Notes: a model not told the origin generated them from the sequence alone. Numbered from the stretch's first letter, positions 45,893-55,534 are shown. The stretch is 64,000 bases of DNA from Thermotogota bacterium (GCA_030550515.1 JAUQPE010000028.1:1-64000), one strand, 5' to 3'. Numbers and translations are program-made.

Positions 45893-47138
45893 GTATTACG
45901 TCTATTCCGTTTCCGAGATGACGGAGTACTTGAGCAAGATCATCGAAAACGACCCGTACCTCACAAACGTTTGGGTGTACGGGGAGATATCGAACGTCAG
46001 GCCAAGGAAAGGTCACATATTCTTCTCGTTGGTGGACGAGGGAGCAAAGATCGAATGCGTGTTTTTCGGTGGGGACTACATGGGGCTCAGGCTCGTGGAG
46101 GGAAGGATGGCGCTCGCCGAGGGGAGCGTCAAGGTATACCCACCCCATGGGACTTACCGCTTCATATGTTCGAACATCAGGTACCTGGATCGCACAGGCC
46201 TCTACCAACTCAGATACGAAACCACCCTTCGGAAGCTCTTGGAAGAGGGGTTGTTGAGTAAGCCAAAGAAGGTCATTCCGCGTTTCCCAAAGAGGATAGG
46301 GGTGATCACCTCCCGAGATTCTGCGGCCTTTCAGGATGTTTTGAGGACGGCCAGAGAGAGGTTCTTCACGGGAGAGATCTACCTGTTTCACGCGTCCGTT
46401 CAAGGTGAGGACGCGAAAGAGGAGTTGATCAGGGCCATAAGGCTTGCGAATGAGTTCGATTTGGATGTTGTTTTGATTGTGAGAGGAGGGGGATCTAAAG
46501 AGGACCTTTGGGTCTTCAACGAGGAGGAGGTGGTGAGGGAAATCTTGAAGCTACGCCATCCTGTGATCACCGGGATAGGCCACGAGGTAGATCGCGTCCT
46601 TGCAGATTTGGTTGCGGATCTCTCCGCGCACACACCCACAGCAGCCGCCGAGTACGCTTTCCCCGATGCGATGGAACTGGTCGAAGGGTTGGAGAAACTC
46701 TTCGAGAGACTGAAGGAGAACGTGTTAGAGAGGATCGAGCTGTCCGGGATGACTTTAGAGGAGTTGAGAGAGGAATTGATCGCCGTTTTTGAGGAGAGGC
46801 GAAATTCACTGATGGGAAGACTTTCAGATTTGAAGACGAAACTTTTTTATCTCTGCAAGTACCATTTCAGTGTAAACTCCATCCTGGAAAAGAAAGTCAA
46901 AGAAGCGAAGGAGAGGTTGGAACGGTCAGTGTTGGTTTTGGGTGAGAGAAGAAGGGAGAGTTTGGATGGTTTGTTCCGCGTCCTCGAGAATTTGAACCCA
47001 AAGAGACCTTTGGAGAAGGGATTTGCGGTTGTGATGAGGGACGGAAAAGTCGTGACCGATGCCTCGTCCGTCGTTGTTGGTGAGGAGTTGAGGGTGATCT
47101 TTCGAGACGGGGAGAGGAAGGTGAGGGTGATAGGGTGA
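45885..47138 (+). CDS. xseA: Exodeoxyribonuclease VII large subunit
   Basis: 417 aa. N-terminal OB fold (VYGEISNVRPRKGHIFFSLVDEGAKIECVFFGG), then the catalytic domain with RIGVITSRDSAAFQDVL, VQGEDAKEELI, VLIVRGGGSKEDLWVFNEEEVVREIL, ITGIGHEVDRVLADLVAD and SAHTPTAAAEYAFP, all typical. The C-terminal part is a long coiled coil and the short NPKRPLEKGFAVV. Followed by xseB, whose GTG overlaps its stop by 4 nt. Confidence 0.96.
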   Translation: MDEYYVYSVSEMTEYLSKIIENDPYLTNVWVYGEISNVRPRKGHIFFSLVDEGAKIECVFFGGDYMGLRLVEGRMALAEGSVKVYPPHGTYRFICSNIRYLDRTGLYQLRYETTLRKLLEEGLLSKPKKVIPRFPKRIGVITSRDSAAFQDVLRTARERFFTGEIYLFHASVQGEDAKEELIRAIRLANEFDLDVVLIVRGGGSKEDLWVFNEEEVVREILKLRHPVITGIGHEVDRVLADLVADLSAHTPTAAAEYAFPDAMELVEGLEKLFERLKENVLERIELSGMTLEELREELIAVFEERRNSLMGRLSDLKTKLFYLCKYHFSVNSILEKKVKEAKERLERSVLVLGERRRESLDGLFRVLENLNPKRPLEKGFAVVMRDGKVVTDASSVVVGEELRVIFRDGERKVRVIG

Positions 47139-47362
47139 GTTTCGAGGAGATGCTGAAAGAGCTGGAATCGATCGTCAGCAGGCTCGAGAGTGGGAATGTC
47201 TCCTTGGAGGAATCTTTGAAGTTGTTCGAGCGAGGGGTGGAGCTCTACAAAGAGTGCAAGAGGATCCTTCGAGAACACCAAATGAAGATCGTGGACGTGA
47301 TGAAGGAATTGGAAGGGGAAGAGGAAGATGCTGCTGGACAGGCTGAAGGATATGAGTTATGA
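47135..47362 (+). CDS. xseB: Exodeoxyribonuclease VII small subunit
   Basis: 75 aa. SFEEMLKELESIVSRLESGNVSLEESLKLFERGVELYKECKRIL is the canonical XseB sequence. GTG 47135 overlaps the xseA stop; the 3' end overlaps dxs by 35 nt in another frame. Confidence 0.95.
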   Translation: MSFEEMLKELESIVSRLESGNVSLEESLKLFERGVELYKECKRILREHQMKIVDVMKELEGEEEDAAGQAEGYEL

Positions 47363-49193
47363 GGAGTTGGAGGTATTGGCAAGGGATATCAGGGAAAAAA
47401 TCGTGAGAGTTGTCTTGGAAAACGGGGGACACCTCGCATCGAACTTGGGGACGGTCGAACTAACGATAGCTCTTTACCGTGTGTTCGATCCCAGGAGGGA
47501 TGTCATCGTTTGGGATACGGGGCACCAGTGCTACACCCACAAGATCCTGACAGGAAGGGACAAGGACTTCCACAATTTGAGAAAGTTTGGGGGGATCAGT
47601 GGTTTTCCTACGCCTAAAGAATCTCCCCTCGATTGGTTCGGGACGGGCCACTCGGGTACATCCATAGCCGCCGCGCTGGGGTTTGAGAAGGCCTTTGCCC
47701 TCTTGGGGGAGGCACGATCCGTGGTCGTCGTCATTGGTGATGGCGCCTTGACGAGCGGAGAAGCGCTGGAAGCCCTCAATCAGGTCAAAAACTTGAATTC
47801 GAAGATAAAAATCGTTCTCAACGACAACGAGATGTCGATATCGAAGAACGTTGGAGGCATCGCCTACCATCTATCGATGCTCAGAACCAACAGTGTGTAC
47901 TTGAAAGGTAAAGAACTCTTGAAGAAGATCCTTGAGAAGACAGACGTCGGTATGGAGATAGAAGAAGAGATGAGATCGTGGAGGAACGGCTTGAAGGGAA
48001 TCGTTCAAGGGGTGAACGTCTTCGAGAGCCTTGGTATCAAGTACTTCGGTCCTTTCGATGGGCACAACATAAAACTCTTGGAGAACGTCTTCAAAAGGAT
48101 AAAGGACTACGACTATCCCGTCCTCGTTCACGTCGTCACCAAGAAAGGGAAAGGATTTCCCCCCGCCGAAGAAGACCCTGTCAGTTATCACAGCGTTACC
48201 GTTGGTAACGCGGGTAGACACACCTACAGTGAGCTCTTCGGAAGGGTTTTGGTGAGAATGGCTGAAGAGGACGAAAGGATAGTCGCTGTGACGGCAGCGA
48301 TGGAAGATGGGACTGGCCTCAAACCTTTCAAGGAAAGATTTCCGAAGCGTTTCTTCGATCTTGGGATCACCGAGCAAACCTGTGTGACCTTCGGTGCGGC
48401 CCTAGGGCTGGCAGGGTTCAAACCGGTTGTTGCCGTGTACTCGTCCTTCTTGCAGAGGGCTTACGACCAGATCGTTCACGACGTAGCCCTTCAGCGCGCT
48501 CCCGTTTTGCTCGCGGTGGACAGGGCTGGGGTAGTTGGAGAGGACGGGCCCACCCACCACGGTCTCTTCGATTTGAACTTTCTTCTCTCGATACCGAACA
48601 TCCGCATCCTCTCTCCTTCCTCTCCGCAAGAGTTTGCGGATACGATCTACACGGTGTTGAGAAACCTTGAAGGACCAACAGTTGTCAGGTATCCCAGGGA
48701 GTACTTCGAAGACGACATCGAGACTGTCCTTCAAAACATGAAAGAAATTTCCCTGCGCTGGAACATCGTTCGGAGAGGTAAGGGAGTGGCGTTGGTGTCG
48801 GTCGGTACTCTGTTGCGCGAGGTGTTGAGCGTTGTGGAGATTTTGGGGGAGGATATCTCGGTGGTGAGCGCGTTGCAAGTCAAACCAGTTGATCGAGAGG
48901 AGTTGAGGTGGCTAGCCGAAGAACACAACTTGGTTTTCACCGTCGAGGAGTCAACTAAAATTGGAGGGTTCGGCAGTTACCTCGGTCAACTCCTCAGCGA
49001 GATGGGCTGGAAGGGAAGGATCGTGAACGTGGGAGTGGAGGATCATTTTGTGCCTCAAGGTAACAGGGAGGAACTCTTGAAGGTGCTGGGGTTGGACGCA
49101 AAGGGGTTATTTGAAGTCGTGTCCGCATATTTTCCAAGAGAGAAAACGAGGAGGGGAAAACATGAAGATCAACCTCGAGGGTGGCGTTCTTGA
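47328..49193 (+). CDS. dxs: 1-deoxy-D-xylulose-5-phosphate synthase
   Basis: First enzyme of the MEP isoprenoid pathway, ThDP dependent. 621 aa. GGHLASNLGTVELTIAL, WDTGHQCYTHKILTGR, TGHSGTSIAAALG, the TPP motif VIGDGALTSGEALEALN...VLNDNEMSIS, and DLGITEQTCVTFGAALGLAG with VYSSFLQRAYDQIVHDVALQ. ATG 47328 lies in xseB, behind GGGGAAGAGG. The last 32 nt run into the next gene in a different frame, giving a polar tail REKTRRGKHEDQPRG not expected of the enzyme core. Confidence 0.95.
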   Translation: MLLDRLKDMSYEELEVLARDIREKIVRVVLENGGHLASNLGTVELTIALYRVFDPRRDVIVWDTGHQCYTHKILTGRDKDFHNLRKFGGISGFPTPKESPLDWFGTGHSGTSIAAALGFEKAFALLGEARSVVVVIGDGALTSGEALEALNQVKNLNSKIKIVLNDNEMSISKNVGGIAYHLSMLRTNSVYLKGKELLKKILEKTDVGMEIEEEMRSWRNGLKGIVQGVNVFESLGIKYFGPFDGHNIKLLENVFKRIKDYDYPVLVHVVTKKGKGFPPAEEDPVSYHSVTVGNAGRHTYSELFGRVLVRMAEEDERIVAVTAAMEDGTGLKPFKERFPKRFFDLGITEQTCVTFGAALGLAGFKPVVAVYSSFLQRAYDQIVHDVALQRAPVLLAVDRAGVVGEDGPTHHGLFDLNFLLSIPNIRILSPSSPQEFADTIYTVLRNLEGPTVVRYPREYFEDDIETVLQNMKEISLRWNIVRRGKGVALVSVGTLLREVLSVVEILGEDISVVSALQVKPVDREELRWLAEEHNLVFTVEESTKIGGFGSYLGQLLSEMGWKGRIVNVGVEDHFVPQGNREELLKVLGLDAKGLFEVVSAYFPREKTRRGKHEDQPRGWRS

Positions 49194-49488
49194 GATCACG
49201 CCGAACGCTTTGAAGAAGATCGTCTACCTCGCAACACTGGAGAGTTACGGTGCCGTGGGGATAGGTACGCAGACTTTCTTCGAGAAGATCTTCGGGGGAG
49301 AGAAGGGAATAAAAGTGGAGGAAGACGAGGATTCGACGATCAACGTGGACCTGTACATAGAGGTTGAGTACGGCGTCAACATAAGGGAAGTGGCGAGAAA
49401 CATCATCGACAACGTCACGCACAAGTTGAGGACCCTTGCAAACTGCGAAAAAGTCAAAGTTAACGTCCATGTGGTCGGAATGCGTTGA
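49162..49488 (+). CDS. Asp23/Gls24 family protein (second copy)
   Basis: 108 aa. INLEGGVLEITPNALKKIVYLATLESYGAVGIGT at the start, then EEDEDSTINVDLYIEVEYGVNIREVARNIIDNVTHKL, a good Asp23 (YloU-like) pattern. ATG 49162 behind GAGGAGGGG. It is followed 19 bases on by the DAK2-domain kinase gene, as yloU-yloV in Bacillus, suggesting a conserved functional link in that pair. Confidence 0.88.
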   Translation: MKINLEGGVLEITPNALKKIVYLATLESYGAVGIGTQTFFEKIFGGEKGIKVEEDEDSTINVDLYIEVEYGVNIREVARNIIDNVTHKLRTLANCEKVKVNVHVVGMR

Positions 49489-49507
49489 GGACTAGGAGGT
49501 TGAAAAC

Positions 49508-51094
49508 TTGAAAAAGATCACCGGAAGGTTCCTGAAGATCCTCATCAAAAAGGGTACGGAGAGTCTCTTGCGACACAGGGACGAGATAAACGCCTTGAAC
49601 GTCTTCCCCGTACCGGATGGTGACACAGGTTCCAACATGTGCTCCACTCTACTCGAAGCTTGCAAATACGTGGACAGTCTGAATACGGACAGTCTTCCAG
49701 AGGTGTGGAAGGCCATAAAAGAAGGAGCGTTGATGGGGGCGAGGGGAAACTCCGGTGTCATCCTGTCTCAGATCCTGAGGGGTTTCGCAGAGGTTTCTCC
49801 GAAAGAGTTCATCACCCCCAACGACTTCACGAAGATGATCTCGAACGCCAGAAAGGTCGCCTACAGCGCGGTAATCAGACCCGTGGAAGGAACCATGTTG
49901 ACGGTGATACGGGTGCTGGACGAGGAGAGAAAAGGAAAGAAATTCGAGACGTTCGAAGAACTTTTCGATTTCATCGTGGAAAAGACAAGAGAAGTTGTTT
50001 TGAAGACCCCAACTATGCTCTCGAAGCTGAGGGAAGCGGGTGTGGTCGACGCCGGAGCCAAGGGGTTGTACTACTTCTTCCAAGGCATGAGGGATGCCGT
50101 GAAAGGAGACATAAAAGTAGACCTCGAACACATAGAGCAGGCAACCGCTGACGAACTCCAGAGGATAGTCTACGAGGAGATCACGTTCCAGTACTGCACC
50201 GAAGTGGCTGTGAAGAGAACGAGGGATTTCAACAGGGAAGAACTGGAATCCTTTCTCCAGAACATAGGAGATTCCGTGGTGATCGTGGAACAAGACGACG
50301 TGTTCAGATTACACATCCATACGAACCATCCAGGGGAAGTGCTCGAGAAGGTGTTGAACTTCGGTGAAATAATGAAGGTAAAGATAGACAACATGAGACT
50401 TCAACACGAGCACGTGATAGCGACTCAAGCGTTGAAGGAAATAGGGGTCGTAGCCGTGGCACCCGGAAAAGGTATAGCCGACATCTTGAAAAGCATGGGG
50501 GTAGATGTTGTCGTCGCCGGCGGTCAGACGATGAATCCGAGCTTTTCGGATCTGAAAAGTGCGGTGGATCGCGTGCCGGCCAAGTTGATCTTTCTGTTCC
50601 CCAACAACCACAACGTCCTGTTGACAGCCAAACAAGTTGCTGAATCGGTGAACGGAAAGAGAGTCCTCATAGTTCCCACAGCATACGTCCAGGAGTGCGT
50701 GGCGGCTATGGTGGAATACGATCCGGAACTTCCACCGGAGGAACTTCTGAAACGTTTCGAAGAGAGCGTGAAGAAGAGCGTGCCGCTTTCCATTACCCGT
50801 GCCGTGAGAGACGCCGTTTACGGTAAGAAGAAGATAAAGAAGGGTGATTACGTGGTCATCGCTCGGAAAGAGCTGGTCTCCAGCGCTTCAAACATCGTGA
50901 AAGCTTTGAAAGAAGCCTTTGAAAAGATCAAGGCTGGCGAGAAAGAAATCCTCACCGTGTTTCTCGGGGATAACTACCAGAAGAGGGAACTCGAGGAGAT
51001 CGAGAAATTCGTTCGGGAGAATTATCCCAGTTTGGATCTCGAAGTCCTCGAAGGTGGGCAACCACACTACCCGTACTTGATGCTCCTTCAGTGA
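49508..51094 (+). CDS. DAK2 domain kinase (fatty acid kinase FakA / YloV-like)
   Basis: 528 aa. DAK2 nucleotide-binding domain at 1-200: NVFPVPDGDTGSNMCSTL (metal-binding Asp residues), GALMGARGNSGVILSQILRGF, and VVDAGAKGLYYFFQGM. The C-terminal part (EVAVKRTRDFNREELESFLQNIGDSVVIVEQDDVFRLHIHTNHPGEVLE, then GGQTMNPSFSDL and FPNNHNVLLTA) is the YloV fold. In Firmicutes FakA phosphorylates fatty acids bound to FakB; FakB is not in this window, so the substrate is inferred. TTG 49508 behind AGGAGGTTG. Confidence 0.87.
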   Translation: MKKITGRFLKILIKKGTESLLRHRDEINALNVFPVPDGDTGSNMCSTLLEACKYVDSLNTDSLPEVWKAIKEGALMGARGNSGVILSQILRGFAEVSPKEFITPNDFTKMISNARKVAYSAVIRPVEGTMLTVIRVLDEERKGKKFETFEELFDFIVEKTREVVLKTPTMLSKLREAGVVDAGAKGLYYFFQGMRDAVKGDIKVDLEHIEQATADELQRIVYEEITFQYCTEVAVKRTRDFNREELESFLQNIGDSVVIVEQDDVFRLHIHTNHPGEVLEKVLNFGEIMKVKIDNMRLQHEHVIATQALKEIGVVAVAPGKGIADILKSMGVDVVVAGGQTMNPSFSDLKSAVDRVPAKLIFLFPNNHNVLLTAKQVAESVNGKRVLIVPTAYVQECVAAMVEYDPELPPEELLKRFEESVKKSVPLSITRAVRDAVYGKKKIKKGDYVVIARKELVSSASNIVKALKEAFEKIKAGEKEILTVFLGDNYQKRELEEIEKFVRENYPSLDLEVLEGGQPHYPYLMLLQ

Positions 51095-51100
51095 GGGGGT

Positions 51101-52723
51101 ATGAGTGCCATAAAGGCCATCGTATATCTTCCCCTCGACCCTGAGAAAGCCAAGGAGAACAACCTCCCAGTGAAGTTGCCTGTCCTCGTTGAGGACCTTC
51201 CGAGGATACTGGACGAAAATAGAATACCCCTTGACGTCGTTTTGAGGGGGTTGGAGAGTCAATACGAGGTCTCGAAAGACGAATACTACGGGTCTTACTA
51301 CGTCTTCTTTCTCTACGAGAAGTTCAAGTTACTACTGAGGGAAGGGGATTTTGAAGAAGCCGAAAAAGTCTTGCAGAAAGCGAAATCCGTCCTTTACGAC
51401 TACAGGTATCACTTTTACAAGGGGCTTCTTCACAAGCACAAACGCGAACTGGGGGAAGCCGAGGTGGAGATGAGGCTCGCCGTATCGATGAGAGAAGACT
51501 TCGCGCCGGCTTACTTCGAGTTGGCCAACGTTTTGAGGGAAAAAGGTGAGATCGAGGACAGTTTGAAGTTCTACGAGATTGCCAACGAAATCGATAAGGA
51601 TTTCCTGCTCCCACTCTTCGCGAAAGGCGACACGCTCCTTCAAGAGGGAAGGCTCATCGAAGCGATGGCGGAGTACCAACGCGTGGTGGAAAGGGATCCA
51701 AACTTCGCTGAGGCTTACGCGAGGCTCGGGGTGATACACAACCAGCTTCAGAGGTTCAAAGAGGCGGAAAGATACTTGAGGAAAGCCTTAGAGCTGGGCG
51801 AAAAGGACGACGTGAAGTTGAACCTCGCTTATACCTTGACGAAGCTTGGAAAGCTTTTTGAAGCTTTCAGGATTTTGAAAGAACTCTACGAGAAGAACCC
51901 CGACGATCCTCTTGTTGCGAACGAATACGGTTTGATGTTGAAGACCTTGGGTCTCTACGAGGAAGCACTGGAAGTGTTCGAAAGAGCCGCGAGCACCCAC
52001 AGAGAGGAAGAGATCTTGAAGTTCAACTATGGAGTCCTGCTACTCCATTTCGACAAGGGAAGGGCCGTTGAGGTTCTGAGTGAGGTCACCGGAGACTTGG
52101 AGGAACGCGCCCAGCACCTCATTGAGCTCGCTCAGGTGAGGTTTGTCCCCGTTCCCTTCCCAGAGCACGAGTGGGTCACCGATTACTTGGCTAACGGCCG
52201 CCTCGACATGGTGGCTTTGGCGCGGGATTTGAACTCGTCGATTGAAGAAGTCCAAAAGAGGATCGAAAGGATAAGGGAGGGAGGATTTCCTTTCTACGAG
52301 ACGGACGTCGATTCTTCGGAATTTGCGGAGATCGTGGTCGCACTGGCGTTCAGCTCGCCGGATCTCTTCAAAGTGGAAGAGAACGTGGTGAAGTTCCTAT
52401 CCGCGGTGTACGGGAACTCGGCCATGATAGCGGCGGGGATAGCGTTCGTCAGGCTTGTGCAGGAGCTTCTTCTTGCCGAAGAGCTAGACTTTGGAAGCTT
52501 TTTGAAGAGGGTGGTACCGGAGGTTCAAGACGTGAATTGGAGCTTCGCACTCAAGGTTGCCCGTTTCAGAGACCTCAAGAAGTTGGACGTTGGACGTTTC
52601 ACCGATCTCGTTATCGCTTTGCTACAATCTTTGGAGGTTGGGGCGCCTGTCTTGGAAGACAGAGAACTCGCCGCGATCTTCGATGAGTTGAAAAAGTTGA
52701 GAGGGAGGTGTGACGATGTTTGA
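51101..52723 (+). CDS. TPR repeat protein
   Basis: 540 aa, soluble. Residues 70-345 hold about eight tetratricopeptide repeats, for example AEVEMRLAVSMREDFAPAYFELANVLREKGEIEDSLKFYEIANEI, IEAMAEYQRVVERDPNFAEAYARLGVIHNQLQRFKEAERYLRKALEL and LYEEALEVFERAASTHREEEILKFNYGVLLL. The last 190 residues carry no known domain. No signal peptide. Start ATG 51101. The 3' end overlaps the phosphoglycerate mutase gene by 8 nt. Partner-binding scaffold is the only safe inference. Confidence 0.78.
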   Translation: MSAIKAIVYLPLDPEKAKENNLPVKLPVLVEDLPRILDENRIPLDVVLRGLESQYEVSKDEYYGSYYVFFLYEKFKLLLREGDFEEAEKVLQKAKSVLYDYRYHFYKGLLHKHKRELGEAEVEMRLAVSMREDFAPAYFELANVLREKGEIEDSLKFYEIANEIDKDFLLPLFAKGDTLLQEGRLIEAMAEYQRVVERDPNFAEAYARLGVIHNQLQRFKEAERYLRKALELGEKDDVKLNLAYTLTKLGKLFEAFRILKELYEKNPDDPLVANEYGLMLKTLGLYEEALEVFERAASTHREEEILKFNYGVLLLHFDKGRAVEVLSEVTGDLEERAQHLIELAQVRFVPVPFPEHEWVTDYLANGRLDMVALARDLNSSIEEVQKRIERIREGGFPFYETDVDSSEFAEIVVALAFSSPDLFKVEENVVKFLSAVYGNSAMIAAGIAFVRLVQELLLAEELDFGSFLKRVVPEVQDVNWSFALKVARFRDLKKLDVGRFTDLVIALLQSLEVGAPVLEDRELAAIFDELKKLRGRCDDV

Positions 52724-53921
52724 CAAGCAAGAGTTCGTTTCAAAACTTGTCGTCAAGAACGAGAGTAAGGTCGTTCTGCTCGTGATGGACGGTGTGGGTG
52801 ACATACCACTTAACGGAAAGACACCACTTCAAGCTGCGAAAAAACCGAACCTCGATGCGCTGGCCAAAGAGAGTGACCTTGGGCAGACTATACCCGTGCT
52901 TCCCGGTATCACCCCTGGGAGTGGGCCTGGGCACCTTTCGCTGTTCGGTTACGATCCGATAAAGCACCAGATAGGTAGGGGAATACTGGAGGCCCTCGGA
53001 AGCGGTGTGGAGGTTGGTGAAAGAGACGTCGTCGCCCGCGCGAACTTCGCCACGTGGAACGGGGAAGTCGTCTTGGACAGGAGGGCGGGACGTCCCTCAA
53101 CGGAGGAATCGGCAGAAGTAGTCAGACTCCTCTCCGAGAAGATAAAGAAGATCGAAGACGTCGAGATAAACTTCTATCCCGGTAAGGAACACAGGTTTGT
53201 GGTGAAGTTCACCGGTGAAGGACTCGGGGACAACGTCACGGACGCCGACCCTCAGAAAGAAGGAAAACCCATGGTGTGGGCGGAGGGGTTGGACGAACCT
53301 TCGAAGAAGACCGCGAAGATCGTGAACGAACTCATAAGGAAGATAGCGGAAGTCCTAAAAGATCAACCGAAGATGAACTTCGCTTTGATGAGGGGATTCT
53401 CCAAGTATCCGAAACTTCCCAACTTCTGTGAAGTTTACAAGATGAGGGCTGGTGCGATCGCAACGTATCCGATGTATCGTGGCATCGCAAAGCTCGTCGG
53501 GATGGAAGTCTTGGATACGGGACAGACGGTGGAGGAGGAAATCCAGACGCTGAAGCAAAGATGGAACGACTACGACTTCTTCTACATCCACGTGAAGAAG
53601 ACGGACTCTTACGGTGAGGACGGAAAGTTCGAAGAGAAGGTAAAAGTGATAGAGGAAGTGGACAAAGTCATACCGGAGATAATCTCTCTGAAACCAGACG
53701 TGCTGATAGTGACCGGGGATCACTCCACTCCCGTTCCACTCAAGGCCCACAGCTGGCACCCTGTTCCCCTCTTGATCTGGTCCAAGTACGCAAGGAAAGG
53801 AGCTTCCAACGCTTTCGACGAGTTTGAATGTGCGAAGGGAACCCTTGGGACTGTCCACGCCAGCGATGTGATGACTTTGGCCCTCGCCTACGCCGGTAGG
53901 TTGGAAAAGTTCGGCGCATGA
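52716..53921 (+). CDS. apgM: Cofactor-independent phosphoglycerate mutase (archaeal-type)
   Basis: Interconverts 3- and 2-phosphoglycerate. 401 aa. LLVMDGVGD (metal site) near residue 21, and the nucleophile Ser region PGITPGSGPGHLSLFGYDP. FYPGKEHRFVVKF, NFALMRGFSKYP, YIHVKKTDSYGEDG, VTGDHSTPVPLKAHSWHPVPLLI with the second metal group of Asp and His. It is the ApgM/AlkP-superfamily type found in archaea and Thermotoga. ATG 52716 behind GGGAGG; the GTG six bases upstream is less likely. Confidence 0.94.
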   Translation: MFDKQEFVSKLVVKNESKVVLLVMDGVGDIPLNGKTPLQAAKKPNLDALAKESDLGQTIPVLPGITPGSGPGHLSLFGYDPIKHQIGRGILEALGSGVEVGERDVVARANFATWNGEVVLDRRAGRPSTEESAEVVRLLSEKIKKIEDVEINFYPGKEHRFVVKFTGEGLGDNVTDADPQKEGKPMVWAEGLDEPSKKTAKIVNELIRKIAEVLKDQPKMNFALMRGFSKYPKLPNFCEVYKMRAGAIATYPMYRGIAKLVGMEVLDTGQTVEEEIQTLKQRWNDYDFFYIHVKKTDSYGEDGKFEEKVKVIEEVDKVIPEIISLKPDVLIVTGDHSTPVPLKAHSWHPVPLLIWSKYARKGASNAFDEFECAKGTLGTVHASDVMTLALAYAGRLEKFGA

Positions 53922-55144
53922 GTTGGTCCATCGTCTTCTTCTCCGTATCTTTGGGAGCGCTCTTGGGCGCTCCCTTTCGCTTTCCTCTTCCTATCCTCCT
54001 GGCGATACCTTTCCTGATCCTTTTTCTCCGAAAGAAACCTCTCTTGGCGCTGTCCGTCTCTTTGATCCTCTTTTTTGGAGTCTACACAAGCATCTTGAGA
54101 GTTCCAGCCGGGGAATACGAATTCGTCGCTTTGGTGGAGCGCTCTTACATGTCGTACTCCAAACTGGTGAGCGTGAAGGTGTTGGATGGGGAAAGGTGGC
54201 GCAGGGCGTCTCCGATGAAAGTGAAAAGGGCTCTCACGCCCGGCAGTCACGTGTACCTCATCGGTTACTACGACGGCAACGTGGTGAGGCCCCGGTATCT
54301 TCGGGAAGTGAAGGTTGGCTCTCTGCTCTCCAACTCGATAGCGTTCAGGGAGAAGTTTTTGAAAGACGTAGACAACGAAACGCTTGGCGCGCTACTCTTC
54401 GGCGTGGGAAAGAGCGAGAAGGTTACGAAGAGCGGTTTGGCACATCTTTTCGCTGTTTCTGGTTTTCACATCGGAGTCATCTTCTTTCTCCACTCCACCC
54501 TCTTTTCCATCTTCAACTGGAGGAGGTTTTTGAACGACGTACTTTCATTCTGCGCGATGCTACCGTACGTGTTAGGGGTTGGGGCTCCTTCTGCGTACAG
54601 GGCCTTCCTCACGCTTGTGGTGTGGCGGATTTTTAAGATGTTCGGTGTCCGGGCATCTCCTCGGGAGGTCACAAGCATGGTGGGGTCCGTGATGTTGGCG
54701 TTGGATCCCACCATGGTGACTTCACCTTCTTTCTTGCTCTCTTTCTTCGTGACACTCGCCATCCTTGACTCCAAGAATTTTTGGAGTATGAATTTGAAAG
54801 CTTACTGTGCTTCGCTACCCTTTCTCGCGTTGTTCTTTGGAACCACCAATCCGTTCTCCATGTTGTTCGTCTTCCCAGCGTCAGTACTCGTCGGCGTGGC
54901 GGTTTTCTTTTCTTACTCGTCGTACGTCCTCTACTCGATTGGTTTTCGTGCAACCGCGCTCGCGGCATCGAGAGTTTGTAAGGTATTGCTCGTTCCACTC
55001 GAATACCTCGTAGACCTTGCGAGCAGTTTTCCTTCTTTTACTCTTCCACTTGCGACGTATCCACTCTTTTCCGTCATCCTCCTGATAACCTTCTTTTACA
55101 GTCCGGGCAGAGACCGTAGAACTTCAAATCGTGGTTTTCTATGA
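53918..55144 (+). CDS. ComEC/Rec2-type competence membrane protein, core domain only
   Basis: 408 aa with at least nine membrane segments. The competence core (PF03772-like) shows LGALLFGVGKSEKVTKSGLAHLFAVSGFHIGVIFF and LPYVLGVGAPSAYRAFLTLVVW. Full ComEC proteins are 600-800 aa; this one has no C-terminal metallo-beta-lactamase nuclease domain. In competent bacteria it forms the inner-membrane DNA channel. ATG 53918 overlaps apgM by 4 nt. The last 71 nt overlap the fur gene on the opposite strand. Confidence 0.8.
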   Translation: MSWSIVFFSVSLGALLGAPFRFPLPILLAIPFLILFLRKKPLLALSVSLILFFGVYTSILRVPAGEYEFVALVERSYMSYSKLVSVKVLDGERWRRASPMKVKRALTPGSHVYLIGYYDGNVVRPRYLREVKVGSLLSNSIAFREKFLKDVDNETLGALLFGVGKSEKVTKSGLAHLFAVSGFHIGVIFFLHSTLFSIFNWRRFLNDVLSFCAMLPYVLGVGAPSAYRAFLTLVVWRIFKMFGVRASPREVTSMVGSVMLALDPTMVTSPSFLLSFFVTLAILDSKNFWSMNLKAYCASLPFLALFFGTTNPFSMLFVFPASVLVGVAVFFSYSSYVLYSIGFRATALAASRVCKVLLVPLEYLVDLASSFPSFTLPLATYPLFSVILLITFFYSPGRDRRTSNRGFL

Positions 55145-55517
55145 TGTAACCAGTCTTCTCCGAGATCTCGGAGACGATCTTTTTTACCATCTCCGAATTG
55201 ATCTCCTTTATCTTCCCACACACCCTGCATATTACGTGCTGGTGCGATTCCACTTCGCTTCTGTCGACTATCTCGTAACGATAAATTCCGTCTCCGAAAT
55301 TGAGCCTTCTCAAGAATCCAAGATCCACGAGCAACTCCACAGCCCTGTAAACGGTCGCCTTGCTGATGCGGATGTTCCTGTCCAGAAGTTCCCTACAGAC
55401 TTCCTCCACTCCAAGGTGTCTTCCCTTGGATTCGAGGAATATCTTGAGTATCATCTCTCTCTGAGCGGTAATTCGACGCTTTCTCTTCTTCAGTTCGCTG
55501 CGAAGTTCTTCGTACAT
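55074..55517 (-). CDS. Fur family transcriptional regulator
   Basis: 147 aa. N-terminal winged helix (ITAQREMILKIFLESKGRHLGVEEVCRELLDRNIRISKATVYRAVELLVDLGFLRRL) and the C-terminal dimer/metal domain (SHQHVICRVCGKIKEI, LKFYGLCPDCKRRL), with both CxxC zinc motifs and the HxH cluster HQHVIC. Which metal or peroxide signal it senses is not clear (Fur, Zur or PerR). ATG 55517 behind GAGGAGGTG. It follows nusA by 17 bases and may be transcribed with it. Confidence 0.9.
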   Translation of the reverse strand: MYEELRSELKKRKRRITAQREMILKIFLESKGRHLGVEEVCRELLDRNIRISKATVYRAVELLVDLGFLRRLNFGDGIYRYEIVDRSEVESHQHVICRVCGKIKEINSEMVKKIVSEISEKTGYIIENHDLKFYGLCPDCKRRLSGG

Positions 55518-55534
55518 CGGGGCACCTCCTCGGT

